In this document: positions 24,556-33,813 of the stretch, one piece after another
Layout: each line of letters begins with the position of its first letter
Position numbering within the stretch: the stretch's first letter is position 1
Assembly (NCBI GenBank): GCA_017536895.1
Contig: JAFWCN010000004.1
Location: forward strand, 1 to 35,558
Reading direction: 5' to 3'
DNA length: 35,558 bases
Origin: Candidatus Saccharimonadota bacterium
GTDB taxonomy: Bacteria; Patescibacteriota; Saccharimonadia; Saccharimonadales; Saccharimonadaceae
Notes under the pieces: generated by a model
What the model saw: the letters and a program-made list of their open reading frames with translations, nothing else
Told to the model about the DNA's origin: nothing
Databases searched by the model: none
Made by a program: the position numbers and the translations under genes

Positions 24556-24753
24556 CTACATCTTGTCATAATCTTCCGGCAAGCCACAAGGGATACCTTT
24601 TTTGACAGTTTTGTTCGATCCTTTTTTGCGTTTCTGGTCAGCCATTTTCTCCAGTTCCTTTGCTGTAAAGGTTTCCAGTGCGGCCTCGCGCAGCCATTTT
24701 TTTGTCATCGTATTATTCGCGCTTTTTTTAGCACCCTCGATCATCATTTGCAT
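24556..24753 (-). CDS. Small basic hypothetical protein
   Basis: 65 residues (MQMMIEGAKKSANN ... GLPEDYDKM), Lys-rich with a KRKKGSNKTVKKG stretch and no membrane segment; nucleic-acid or ribosome binding would fit but is only a guess. Support for a real gene is good: TTGACT, 17 nt, TGC-TATAAT (24845-24817), a 5' leader with a CGCTCC/GGAGCG hairpin, GGAGGT eight nt before ATG 24753, and a terminator hairpin just downstream. It is divergent from obgE. Confidence 0.7.
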   Translation of the reverse strand: MQMMIEGAKKSANNTMTKKWLREAALETFTAKELEKMADQKRKKGSNKTVKKGIPCGLPEDYDKM

Positions 24754-24816
24754 ACTAATACACCTCCCTGTTAATAATACTCGCTCCCCTGTTGGAGCGC
24801 TCTGAATACTAACTAT

Positions 24817-24845
24817 ATTATAGCACAAACTTTATAGAAAGTCAA
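24817..24845 (-). promoter_or_regulatory. Promoter of the small basic protein
   Basis: TTGACT (24845-24840), 17-nt spacer, extended -10 TGC-TATAAT (24822-24817). One of the few promoters here with both a strong -35 and a TGN -10. Confidence 0.75.
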
Positions 24846-24854
24846 GAATATGCT

Positions 24855-26397
<1,543 letters not shown>

Positions 26398-26404
26398 AAA
26401 CCAA

Positions 26405-27478
26405 TTAGTGAATATAGTTGAATTTTCCAACTTCGCTTGCTGGAATAGTTGAAAACATTACGCCGTAACAGCCGGCGTAGTTTCGCTCGGATACATTAAT
26501 TGAACCATCTGAGTTGACAGATTCCACATATCCCACGTGTCCATACCAACCAGAATCAGTTTGGAAGACCGCCCCCGCCGAAGGCGAACGGTTAACTAAT
26601 ACGCCATTAGCACGCGCAACGTCATCCCAACGGTTAGCATTCGCTTTAATAAAGCCAAGATCCGGACGTTTCAGCCATGCCCAAGAGGTACATTGACCAG
26701 CGCCTAAACCACGGTTACAAGAGGCGCCAGCACGATTAGCCGTATCCCCAAGATAGGTATAAGAATAATTGTTGTTTGACGAATATGAACGTCGCACTGG
26801 TGCAACATATTCTGGCCTTTCATTTTCAGGCAAAGAGCCATCTTTGATTAGAATTCTTGCTCCCTCAACTACCCCTGATACCTCGAGGTCGTTTAGAGCA
26901 ATAATTTCCGCTGCCGAAGACCCGTAACGAGAAACAATCGAATCAATCGTATCTCCAGATTTGACTAAGTAAACAATCCCTGAGGAACTTGGTATATATA
27001 GCAATCTACCGACGTCAACATTGGCAGATTTTAGACCATTAGACCAGCGAATCTGATCTGCTGATACCCCATAATGCGCCGCAATTGTGTCGATATTGTC
27101 GCCCTCTTGTACAGTATATTCAATTACGCCACGCGAATCATCTACGTCTGTCAGGCTCGGTTTTTCGAGCTTGCCGTTTGTAGACGTTTGACCTGCATCG
27201 TGCATAGCGTTCACCATAACATAGTTTGAACCTACATCAGAGGCCGACGCAAGTCCCAGTGAATCAGATAAGCCTGCAACAGTATATAATTCCGAAATTT
27301 GGTCTACTGATACCTCGTTTTGGTTTTCAGTAGCGAATGAACTGAGGCTAAGGCTATTATCGCCCCTCTGTTTGTCGATTGAGCCAACAAAAACCAAGCC
27401 TAGCACCCCTACCCCTGTTAGAAGGTAAGGCAAAACTCGCTTAAAACCGTTCCAAAACTGATGCTTTTTCTTTGTCAT
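26405..27478 (-). CDS. Exported LysM-CHAP peptidoglycan hydrolase
   Basis: 357 residues. One N-terminal membrane or signal helix (about 13-30), two LysM modules (EYTVQEGDNIDTIAAHYGV near 114 and YLVKSGDTIDSIVSRYGS near 163) and a C-terminal CHAP domain with catalytic Cys in GQCTSWAW and His in WYGHVGYVE. It should bind and cut peptidoglycan as an amidase or endopeptidase. Its ATG overlaps the mltG stop (ATGA), so cell-wall cutting enzymes are translationally coupled. It converges on obgE with 7 bp between stops. Confidence 0.9.
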   Translation of the reverse strand: MTKKKHQFWNGFKRVLPYLLTGVGVLGLVFVGSIDKQRGDNSLSLSSFATENQNEVSVDQISELYTVAGLSDSLGLASASDVGSNYVMVNAMHDAGQTSTNGKLEKPSLTDVDDSRGVIEYTVQEGDNIDTIAAHYGVSADQIRWSNGLKSANVDVGRLLYIPSSSGIVYLVKSGDTIDSIVSRYGSSAAEIIALNDLEVSGVVEGARILIKDGSLPENERPEYVAPVRRSYSSNNNYSYTYLGDTANRAGASCNRGLGAGQCTSWAWLKRPDLGFIKANANRWDDVARANGVLVNRSPSAGAVFQTDSGWYGHVGYVESVNSDGSINVSERNYAGCYGVMFSTIPASEVGKFNYIH

Positions 27479-28947
27479 AATGATACATTACAGAGGCTCT
27501 GGCAATGTGCTGCCGCGTTCTGAAGATGCTCAGCCTCCGTATAACTATAATACATCAAACCATCGTCTCCTGTCAAGAAGTAAAGATAAGCTGTATCTGT
27601 TGGTTCTGCTACTGCAAGTAGTGCGGCGAGCCCTGGATTTGAGATAGGTCCACAGGGGAGACCAGCGTGTAAACGTGTATTGTAGCACGAATCAACGCTC
27701 AGAGCCGCCTGATTATCTGTATAGGTCTGTCTATCAGGGTCAACTGTATCAAGCGCGTAAGTTACCGTTACGTCGCTTCCAAGCGGTATTCCATATGCCA
27801 AACGACTCAAAAACACCTGTGCCACCGTTGGCATTTCGGCGTCAGCGGACTCTTTTTGTACGACAGAGGCCAGAGTTATCCCCTCATAGAGTGAAAGCCC
27901 CCTCGCAGCATACCTCTGTTCGAGGTTATTCTCGGTAATTACCTGTTCCATCCCCTGAAGATACTTCGTTAGAATATCCTTAACGCTATCAGTTTTGTAG
28001 AATTCATGGGTTTCACCGAACAAATAACCTTCTAGAGTAGCCCCTTCCGGCCGCCCCTGTAAAAATGCAAAATCATAAGGAGCATTAAACGCTTCATCTA
28101 CCTCTGTCGGCTCATATCCTACCTCTATTAAATTATTTTTTATCTCATAAATGTTTTCCCCTGGGCGAATCGTGAAACTAAACACATTATCAGCGTTTTG
28201 CTGGGCTTCAAGTTCAGCCCAATATCTTGCTCGCTCTTCCTCTCGCTGTTTATACCAAAGAAATCCTCCTGTTGCCCCTGCTACAATGGCCAAAATGACT
28301 ACTATCACTGAAATAACTTTGATTGCAGTCCTCATCTTATGCTTTGTTTTTTTGGCTTTTAGCTTCATTTTATCTGTCTCCTTCTTAATGGTATCTGTTA
28401 ATTCTTGGGAACGTTCGGAACCTTCTTCCGAGGATTGTATATCTGAACGGACGTTTTGGGTTGTATTTGAGGAAGTATTTGACGTATCGTTTGGGTTAGA
28501 CCCTGAAAATTGATCAGGAGGCGTATTATCTGTTGTATTTCTTGGATTTTTGAAACTCTCCATAAAATCCTGCAGGATAATCGCAGCTGCTTCAGCATCA
28601 ATCTCACCCTTCTCATAAGCCTTCCTACGAGCTTTCAATCTTTCTTCCGCCATCACAGAAGTTAGCGATTCGTCCTGAAATCGTACTTTTGCTCCTGGTA
28701 TTTTCTCGATTAATACCTTAGCAAAATTTCTGACATAAACCGACTGCGCTGTTTCATTCCCTTCGTTACTGCGAGGCAATCCCACTACAAAACAGTTAGT
28801 GCTATGAATTCTACAAAGCTTTGCGATTTCTTGCCATTCTATGCCGTCCACGTTGATAAACCCGATTGGCACCGCAATCCGAGTACTTGAATCTGCCCTA
28901 GCTACGCCAATACGTTTTTCGCCTACATCTAACCCTAGAAGCTTCAT
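27475..28947 (-). CDS. RuvX-MltG fusion: putative Holliday junction resolvase joined to endolytic murein transglycosylase
   Basis: 490 residues. 1-140 are RuvX/YqgF: LGLDVGEKRIGVA, FVVGLPRSNEGNE, DESLTSVMAEERL and DAEAAAIILQDF, all key acidic positions present. A linker of about 55 Asn/Ser/Thr-rich residues follows. One membrane helix lies at about 205-225. 245-490 are MltG/YceG: LEGYLFGETHEF, LASVVQKESA, GIPLGSDVTVTYAL, YNTRLHAGLPCGPISNPG. The usual ASIVEKE reads ASVVQKE. yqgF and mltG are often neighbours; here they are one frame. An internal AAGGAG nine nt before an in-frame ATG at 28368 (residue 194) could also give a free MltG. Topology fits: RuvX inside, MltG outside. Confidence 0.88.
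   Translation of the reverse strand: MKLLGLDVGEKRIGVARADSSTRIAVPIGFINVDGIEWQEIAKLCRIHSTNCFVVGLPRSNEGNETAQSVYVRNFAKVLIEKIPGAKVRFQDESLTSVMAEERLKARRKAYEKGEIDAEAAAIILQDFMESFKNPRNTTDNTPPDQFSGSNPNDTSNTSSNTTQNVRSDIQSSEEGSERSQELTDTIKKETDKMKLKAKKTKHKMRTAIKVISVIVVILAIVAGATGGFLWYKQREEERARYWAELEAQQNADNVFSFTIRPGENIYEIKNNLIEVGYEPTEVDEAFNAPYDFAFLQGRPEGATLEGYLFGETHEFYKTDSVKDILTKYLQGMEQVITENNLEQRYAARGLSLYEGITLASVVQKESADAEMPTVAQVFLSRLAYGIPLGSDVTVTYALDTVDPDRQTYTDNQAALSVDSCYNTRLHAGLPCGPISNPGLAALLAVAEPTDTAYLYFLTGDDGLMYYSYTEAEHLQNAAAHCQSLCNVSL
28368..28383 (-). promoter_or_regulatory. Internal ribosome-binding site in the RuvX-MltG gene
   Basis: AAGGAG (28383-28378), 9 nt, ATG 28368, in frame with the MltG half and just before its membrane helix. 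It may permit separate MltG synthesis. Confidence 0.5.
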
Positions 28948-28983
28948 TTTAAAATCTAAAAACCTTCCTCACCCCTGTTAAGC

Positions 28984-30804
28984 TTATTTCTTTTCTTCTG
29001 ATTCTTTTTTGTCTGATTCGCTATCTTTGTTTTCTTCGGAGTTCTCATCTTTACCGGTATTCTCATCTTTTTCTTTAATCTCGTGTCCGTCTTGATCCTT
29101 TACTTCGAAAGTGACTTTCACCTTATTCGAATCACCCGGGATTGACATTACCCAAGGATAAGATGTGTTGATTTTAACATCCGAAACTCCATAAATATCG
29201 CGAATCTCACGCTGTGCGTCACCAAGACCCTTGCCTTTAATCTTGTCAACCACCTCTGATTCAGTAATCTTTGGTCCCAGGAAATATTGCGCCTTTAGCT
29301 TCGTCGTGGCACCTTCCTTAATTTCAGAAATGTTTTCGATATAAATATCCCTCACGTCGTAAATCTTCTGGTCGTCGGCGAGGTCAGCCTTTTCGCGGAT
29401 AAACTCCTCGAGCTTTACTTTGTCGATTACATATACAGTCGCTGTAGTAGTAGCCTTGAGCACTGGCTGAGTACCGCTCTTGACCTCTTCATCCACACCT
29501 GGAGTGGCTGTTGCTGAATCGGTCTTGATTTCAAAAGTCGAATCAATTACATAATAATTATCATCAATTGTCTCGTATAGTTTCGACTTATACTCGTCTT
29601 CTTTCGCAGAGGTTAATTCGTTCTTTGCTTTTTCAACATCACCTTGTTGTACGACAGTAATAATATCATCACTCCCGCCGGTGGTCGCAACACTAGAGCA
29701 TCCACTTATACCAGAGAGACTCAACCAACCACAAGTTTTTGGTATATTATATTTTTCGCCAGGTTCAGAAGCGGTAACCTTGACAGTTTGGTCAATCCGA
29801 CAACCATTTGTTTTGTATTCACTGTATGCTTCATCAGGATCCTTGATTCCTTTTATGTTTTCGCATAGGCTAAGCTTATCGTTCCACGAAATCGTCGACC
29901 CAGAATCAGCATAAAAAGTTAGACCATTAATTGTAATAGTATCGATACTATAAGTCCCTCCTCCACGGAATACATGTTCGAACACTACCTCTCCAGTCGC
30001 TTTATTACCACGATTTTTCTGTCCAGTCGCATCAAAGTTTACTTCCTGGACGCTATCCAATTTCTTCTGCTCCAAGTAGAATTTACCTTCTTTTGCATTT
30101 TCATTGGCTAAATTATCAGTAAAGGAAATATTTTCTGAAAAATTCTTCTGATCAGTCTTGATTGCCACAGTAATATCTGCGGCCGGCGCAAATCCAAACG
30201 CCCAAATCAAAAACCCGACTAAGCCAACGAGCGCAACACCAGCAAAAATTGCTAGTTTCTTGTGTAGCTTAATCCAATCCAGAAGCTTATTGCCAGATAG
30301 TTTCATGTTTTTCTTTGATTTAGCAGATTTCTTCGCTGACTCTTCCGCTTCTTCTTCATCTTCATCCGCATCCTCATCTTCATCATCTTCTTCGTCAGCG
30401 TCGGCGGCTGTTTTCTCGGACTTTGAAGGCTTTAAATCCTTTACTTCATCCTCAGTTTCTACTGTACCGTCTTCCTCTTCTACTAATTCCTCCTCAGATT
30501 CCTCTTCCGGTTCTTCCGATTCATCAACAGCCGGAATTGTAGGAGCCGATTGTAAATCCTTAGTAACCGGCAGTTTTGCCGTTGCGGCTAGTTTAACGAT
30601 TGATGGGTCAACCGTTACGAGTACTACGGTCTTTTCTGATGATGCTCCCGCTTTTGAGATTAGTTTAATATTGACAATGCTACGAAACACTCCAGCCTTT
30701 TTGGGCGGTACAAGTGCTACGATTTTTTCTTTTGAGTTTTCGATTTTGAGAATGATATCAGTAATGTCATCCTCGGGCTCAATATAAATCACATCCTTAT
30801 TCAT
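28984..30804 (-). CDS. CPR-type membrane protein with N-terminal 'IYxEPxDDITDII' domain
   Basis: 606 residues. An N-terminal domain of about 85 residues (VIYIEPEDDITDIILKIENS ... VALVPPKKAGVFRSIVNIKL), a highly acidic linker (about 95-165), one membrane helix (about 185-210), an extracytoplasmic region with two Cys-containing segments, and an acidic, Lys/Glu-rich tail. Similar proteins in Patescibacteria are often auto-named baseplate J/gp47-like; I see no phage genes nearby and would not read it as phage. An extended -10 (TGC-TAAAAT, 30816-30811) ends exactly 6 nt before ATG 30804. It is divergent from the histidine kinase across 48 bp. Confidence 0.75.
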   Translation of the reverse strand: MNKDVIYIEPEDDITDIILKIENSKEKIVALVPPKKAGVFRSIVNIKLISKAGASSEKTVVLVTVDPSIVKLAATAKLPVTKDLQSAPTIPAVDESEEPEEESEEELVEEEDGTVETEDEVKDLKPSKSEKTAADADEEDDEDEDADEDEEEAEESAKKSAKSKKNMKLSGNKLLDWIKLHKKLAIFAGVALVGLVGFLIWAFGFAPAADITVAIKTDQKNFSENISFTDNLANENAKEGKFYLEQKKLDSVQEVNFDATGQKNRGNKATGEVVFEHVFRGGGTYSIDTITINGLTFYADSGSTISWNDKLSLCENIKGIKDPDEAYSEYKTNGCRIDQTVKVTASEPGEKYNIPKTCGWLSLSGISGCSSVATTGGSDDIITVVQQGDVEKAKNELTSAKEDEYKSKLYETIDDNYYVIDSTFEIKTDSATATPGVDEEVKSGTQPVLKATTTATVYVIDKVKLEEFIREKADLADDQKIYDVRDIYIENISEIKEGATTKLKAQYFLGPKITESEVVDKIKGKGLGDAQREIRDIYGVSDVKINTSYPWVMSIPGDSNKVKVTFEVKDQDGHEIKEKDENTGKDENSEENKDSESDKKESEEKK

Positions 30805-30852
30805 ATTTAAATTTTAGCACATTTTTTAATATTTGTGTTAAAATAAACATAA

Positions 30853-32469
30853 ATGGAATTAGTTAAGGATATTTTCGCCAAAATAAAACAGCCAGTTGGC
30901 CAGCCCAAAGCTGCCAGTCCAGCCACACCCGCCAAAAAATCCGATCAAGCCGCACTAGCTGAAATGACCTTGAAGGCTATCCATGATGGCGTCGTGATGA
31001 CTGACAGAGCCGGAGTCATTCAGTTTATCAATCCCGCAGCAGTTACCATGACGGAAGTTGGTTCGCCCGAATATGCTATTGGTTTAGATTATGGTCTAGT
31101 GATTAAATTAGAATCAAAAGAAGGTCGTGAACTTTCCGACGCCGAGAACCCGTTAATTCAGTCTATGAAAGCAAACCGTCCGCTAGAACGGGCTGAACTG
31201 ATGCTGATTCCTACAAAATCCGGCAAACGTATCCCGGTAGCCGTCTCCATGCTCCCGGCCGAGGGATTGTCTGGCAACCGCATCATTACTTTCCGCAATA
31301 TCGCCGCCGAACTCGAAGAGGAAGGCGAACAAACTGAGTTTATCTCAACCGCGTCGCATGAGATGCGCACTCCTGTTGCCACCATTGATGGCTATTTGAC
31401 TCTTGCACTTAACCCCGAGACAGCTACTATCGATGAACGAGCGCGCGGTTACCTCACCGCCGCTGAGAAAGCCTCCAAGCATCTCGGTAAATTATTCCAA
31501 GATTTGCTCGATGTCACGAAGTTAGATGATGGTAAAATTCGCCCTAAACTTGAACCAGTTGAAATGACGGAACTAGTCAGGTCTATTTATAAAGATTACG
31601 TTCCTCGTGCTAATAACGCTAAAATAAGCTTTACTTTCGGCTCAGTTGAAGCGGCCGGGTTCGATCCTAGTCGCCGTCTCGACCAAGTAGTCTATGGCTA
31701 TGTGGATGTGAATTTTATGCGTGAAATTATGGACAATCTTATTGAAAACGCTTTGAAATATACCCCATCTGGCGGCTCTGTTTATGTCAATGTGCGTGGT
31801 GATGGTGATAGAGTATTAATTAATGTCACAGATACAGGCATAGGTATCTCAGCCGATGATCTCACTCATATTTTCCAAAAATTCTATCGTGCCGATAACT
31901 CTGATACTCGCGAAATTGGTGGCACGGGCCTGGGACTATATATTACTAAACAACGCGTCGAGGCGATGGACGGTCGTGTTTGGGCCGAATCTGGGTTTGG
32001 CGAAGGCTCGACCTTCTTCGTTTCCCTGCCGCGGATTTCTCAAGAAGAATACGAAAAACGTATGATTGCTGTGAATAATCAACAACTTCAACCTCGACCA
32101 CAACCCGTAGCTGCAGCTCCAGTCCAACCTACAACTCCAGCTCAGCCTACGACTCCAAACCAACCCGTAGCTCCAGTTCGGCCTGTAGTATCAACGCAAC
32201 CTGTAGCTCAGCCTACAGCTCCAGCCCAACCTACGACTTCAGCTCAACCCGTAACTGCAACCCAACCTGCAATCCAACCAGTGGCGCCGATTGGGCGTGA
32301 TAGCGAGCCGACCAAAAGTCCTCCTGAGGGAGTAAAACTTGGCCTAGCGGCCCGGAGCGCTCCCGAAGGAGGATCTTTGAGCGGTTCGCCACAAGCTCAA
32401 GCGGCGCCCGTGACGCCAACACCTAGTACACCAATAATTAATAATAACTTAAACGGAGAATCAAAATGA
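30853..32469 (+). CDS. Soluble sensor histidine kinase (PAS-HisKA-HATPase)
   Basis: 538 residues with no membrane helix. PAS domain at about 38-150 (DGVVMTDRAGVIQFINPAA). HisKA with phospho-His in FISTASHEMRTPVATIDGYL near 165-185. ATPase boxes N (DNLIENALKYTPSGG), G1 (DTGIGI), F (FQKFYRAD) and G2 (GGTGLGLYI). The last 130 residues are a Pro/Gln/Thr/Ala-rich tail with repeated QP-TTP units, and element E adds residues about 478-519. The stop overlaps the response-regulator start (ATGA). An extended -10 (TGT-TAAAAT, 30839-30844) lies 8 nt before the ATG. It senses an internal signal of unknown kind. Confidence 0.93.
   Translation: MELVKDIFAKIKQPVGQPKAASPATPAKKSDQAALAEMTLKAIHDGVVMTDRAGVIQFINPAAVTMTEVGSPEYAIGLDYGLVIKLESKEGRELSDAENPLIQSMKANRPLERAELMLIPTKSGKRIPVAVSMLPAEGLSGNRIITFRNIAAELEEEGEQTEFISTASHEMRTPVATIDGYLTLALNPETATIDERARGYLTAAEKASKHLGKLFQDLLDVTKLDDGKIRPKLEPVEMTELVRSIYKDYVPRANNAKISFTFGSVEAAGFDPSRRLDQVVYGYVDVNFMREIMDNLIENALKYTPSGGSVYVNVRGDGDRVLINVTDTGIGISADDLTHIFQKFYRADNSDTREIGGTGLGLYITKQRVEAMDGRVWAESGFGEGSTFFVSLPRISQEEYEKRMIAVNNQQLQPRPQPVAAAPVQPTTPAQPTTPNQPVAPVRPVVSTQPVAQPTAPAQPTTSAQPVTATQPAIQPVAPIGRDSEPTKSPPEGVKLGLAARSAPEGGSLSGSPQAQAAPVTPTPSTPIINNNLNGESK
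32283..32408. repeat. Palindromic element E inside the histidine kinase gene
   Basis: 126 bp (42 codons). GGCGCC at both ends begins imperfect inverted arms of about 50 bp (TCCTCCT-GAGGGAG on the left, CTCCCGAAGGAGGA on the right), around GGCC-TAGC-GGCC. Its core is not clearly that of A-D, but length, symmetry and frame-neutral placement agree. Confidence 0.75.
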
Positions 32470-33056
32470 GCAAAATAATGGTAGTTGAAGACGATGCAGC
32501 GCTTCGCGAAATCTACAGTATCCGCATTACCGCTGAGGGTTATGATGTGGTATCTGCTGGCGACGGCGAAGAAGCCCTTGCGGTAGCAGTCCGTGAGAAA
32601 CCCGATTTAATACTAAGCGACGTTATGATGCCAAAAATTTCTGGTTTTGATATGCTAGATATTCTTAGGTCTACTCCAGAGACTGCCAGCATTAAAGTCA
32701 TTATGATGACGGCTCTTTCCGCCGACGACCAGCGCGAACGCGGCGAACGTCTTGGCGCTGATCGCTACCTAGTAAAATCTCAAGTCGGTATCGAAGATGT
32801 AGTTAATACTATTCATGAAGTACTTGGCGACAAGCCAGCTGCTGCACCTGCACCTGAAGCCCAAGCTACTCCTGCACCTGAAGCCCAATCTGCACCTACA
32901 CCCGAAACCCCAGCAACGCCAACTGGACCTGCTCCAATCCCAACAGAACCAGCTACAGAAACACCAGCAACTCCTGCCGAACCAACTCCTGCTCCTGAAG
33001 CCCCATCAGAACCAACTCCACAGGCTGAAAATGAACCAGCAGCTCCGGCTCAATAA
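32466..33056 (+). CDS. Response regulator with receiver domain and Pro-rich tail
   Basis: 196 residues. A single REC domain (1-120): acidic pair VVEDDA, phospho-Asp in LILSDVMMPK near 55, Thr in MMTALS, Lys in YLVKSQ. No DNA-binding or enzymatic output domain follows, only about 75 residues of repeating PAPEAQ/TPAPE. Output is therefore by protein contact, possibly helped by the tail, which resembles that of the kinase. ATGA overlap with the kinase gene makes it the cognate partner. Confidence 0.92.
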   Translation: MSKIMVVEDDAALREIYSIRITAEGYDVVSAGDGEEALAVAVREKPDLILSDVMMPKISGFDMLDILRSTPETASIKVIMMTALSADDQRERGERLGADRYLVKSQVGIEDVVNTIHEVLGDKPAAAPAPEAQATPAPEAQSAPTPETPATPTGPAPIPTEPATETPATPAEPTPAPEAPSEPTPQAENEPAAPAQ

Positions 33057-33813
33057 ATTTCTAGCTGAGCGACTCGGTGTCTCTCGCCGCGAAGCTGATG
33101 AGCTAATTGCTGCCGGCAAAATCACAGTGGACGGAAAACCTGCTGTAATAGGCAATAAAATTGACAGCAAGTCAAAGGTATGTTATAATAATAAAACTAT
33201 TCCTTTTGACACGGAATTTATTTATCTTGCCTTTAATAAGCCTGTTGGTTGTGTATGTTCTCGTCACGCCCAAGGCCAAGCTCCAACGATTTACGAGATA
33301 CTCCCAAAAAAGTATCATAAACTAAAAACCGTAGGACGCCTAGACAAAGACTCTTCCGGTTTGATTCTGCTGACCAACGATGGCGATTTTGCCTACCAAA
33401 TGACCCACCCAAAGTTTCATAAAGAAAAGGTTTACGAGGTCGAACTGAGCAAACCCCTCGAACCTCTCCACCAACAAATGATTTCCGACTACGGCGTAAT
33501 GCTCGACGACGGCCCCAGCAAGTTTATGATAGTGCGTAAGGAGGAGTCAAACCTTCTTTCTGGCGCATTTCGGAGCGCGGCAGCGCGAGAGTTAGCGCGC
33601 TCGCCCCGTGGCGACGGGCGCGAGCGACGCGGCGCCAGAAAGAACGGTTTGGCTCCTATATACACTGTTATACTTACTGAGGGTCGCAATCGCCAAATCC
33701 GCCGAACTTTCGCCGCCCTTGGCTACAAAGTCATCAAACTTCATCGAACACATTTTGGAAAATATGAGTTGAGTGGACTCAAATCTGGTAAATGTGTTAT
33801 AATCAAACCATGA
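33031..33813 (+). CDS. RsuA/RluB-family rRNA pseudouridine synthase with in-frame insertion
   Basis: 260 residues from ATG 33031. An S4 RNA-binding domain (LNKFLAERLGVSRREADELIAAG) is followed by the synthase fold with catalytic Asp in GRLDKDSSGL, then GPSKF and ILTEGRNRQIRRTF. Element B (33532-33664) adds about 25-40 residues in the variable loop between MIVRKEESN and YTVILTEGR, where family members differ in length. The start overlaps the response regulator by 26 nt in another frame; a longer frame from 32815 is only the shadow of the Pro-rich tail. It modifies a uridine in 16S or 23S rRNA; which one cannot be told. Confidence 0.9.
   Translation: MNQQLRLNKFLAERLGVSRREADELIAAGKITVDGKPAVIGNKIDSKSKVCYNNKTIPFDTEFIYLAFNKPVGCVCSRHAQGQAPTIYEILPKKYHKLKTVGRLDKDSSGLILLTNDGDFAYQMTHPKFHKEKVYEVELSKPLEPLHQQMISDYGVMLDDGPSKFMIVRKEESNLLSGAFRSAAARELARSPRGDGRERRGARKNGLAPIYTVILTEGRNRQIRRTFAALGYKVIKLHRTHFGKYELSGLKSGKCVIIKP
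33532..33664. repeat. Palindromic element B inside the pseudouridine synthase gene
   Basis: A 65-bp core (33567-33631) nearly identical to part of element A is flanked by inverted arms of about 33 bp (33532-33566 and 33632-33664; TTCTTTCTGGCGC against GCGCCAGAAAGAA, then CAAACC against GGTTTG and AGGAG against CTCCT). The arms are unrelated to those of element A. Confidence 0.87.
33798..33803 (+). promoter_or_regulatory. Extended -10 of the FtsA-like gene
   Basis: TGT-TATAAT inside the last codons of the pseudouridine synthase gene, 6 nt before ATG 33810. Confidence 0.65.

Noticed and set aside
30158-30787. Ser-rich 209-residue plus-strand frame
   Set aside because: Antisense of the acidic linker of the 28984-30804 gene; low-complexity artefact.
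28984-30804. Phage baseplate protein
   Set aside because: No other phage genes are present, and the gene has a membrane helix and is of a type widespread in CPR chromosomes.
32815-33030. N-terminal extension of the pseudouridine synthase
   Set aside because: The extra 72 residues are an out-of-frame reading of the response regulator's Pro-rich tail; ATG 33031 directly precedes the S4 domain.
33181-33195. TGT-TATAAT inside the pseudouridine synthase gene as a promoter
   Set aside because: Matches the consensus, but no start codon or RNA structure follows; likely chance in AT-rich codons.
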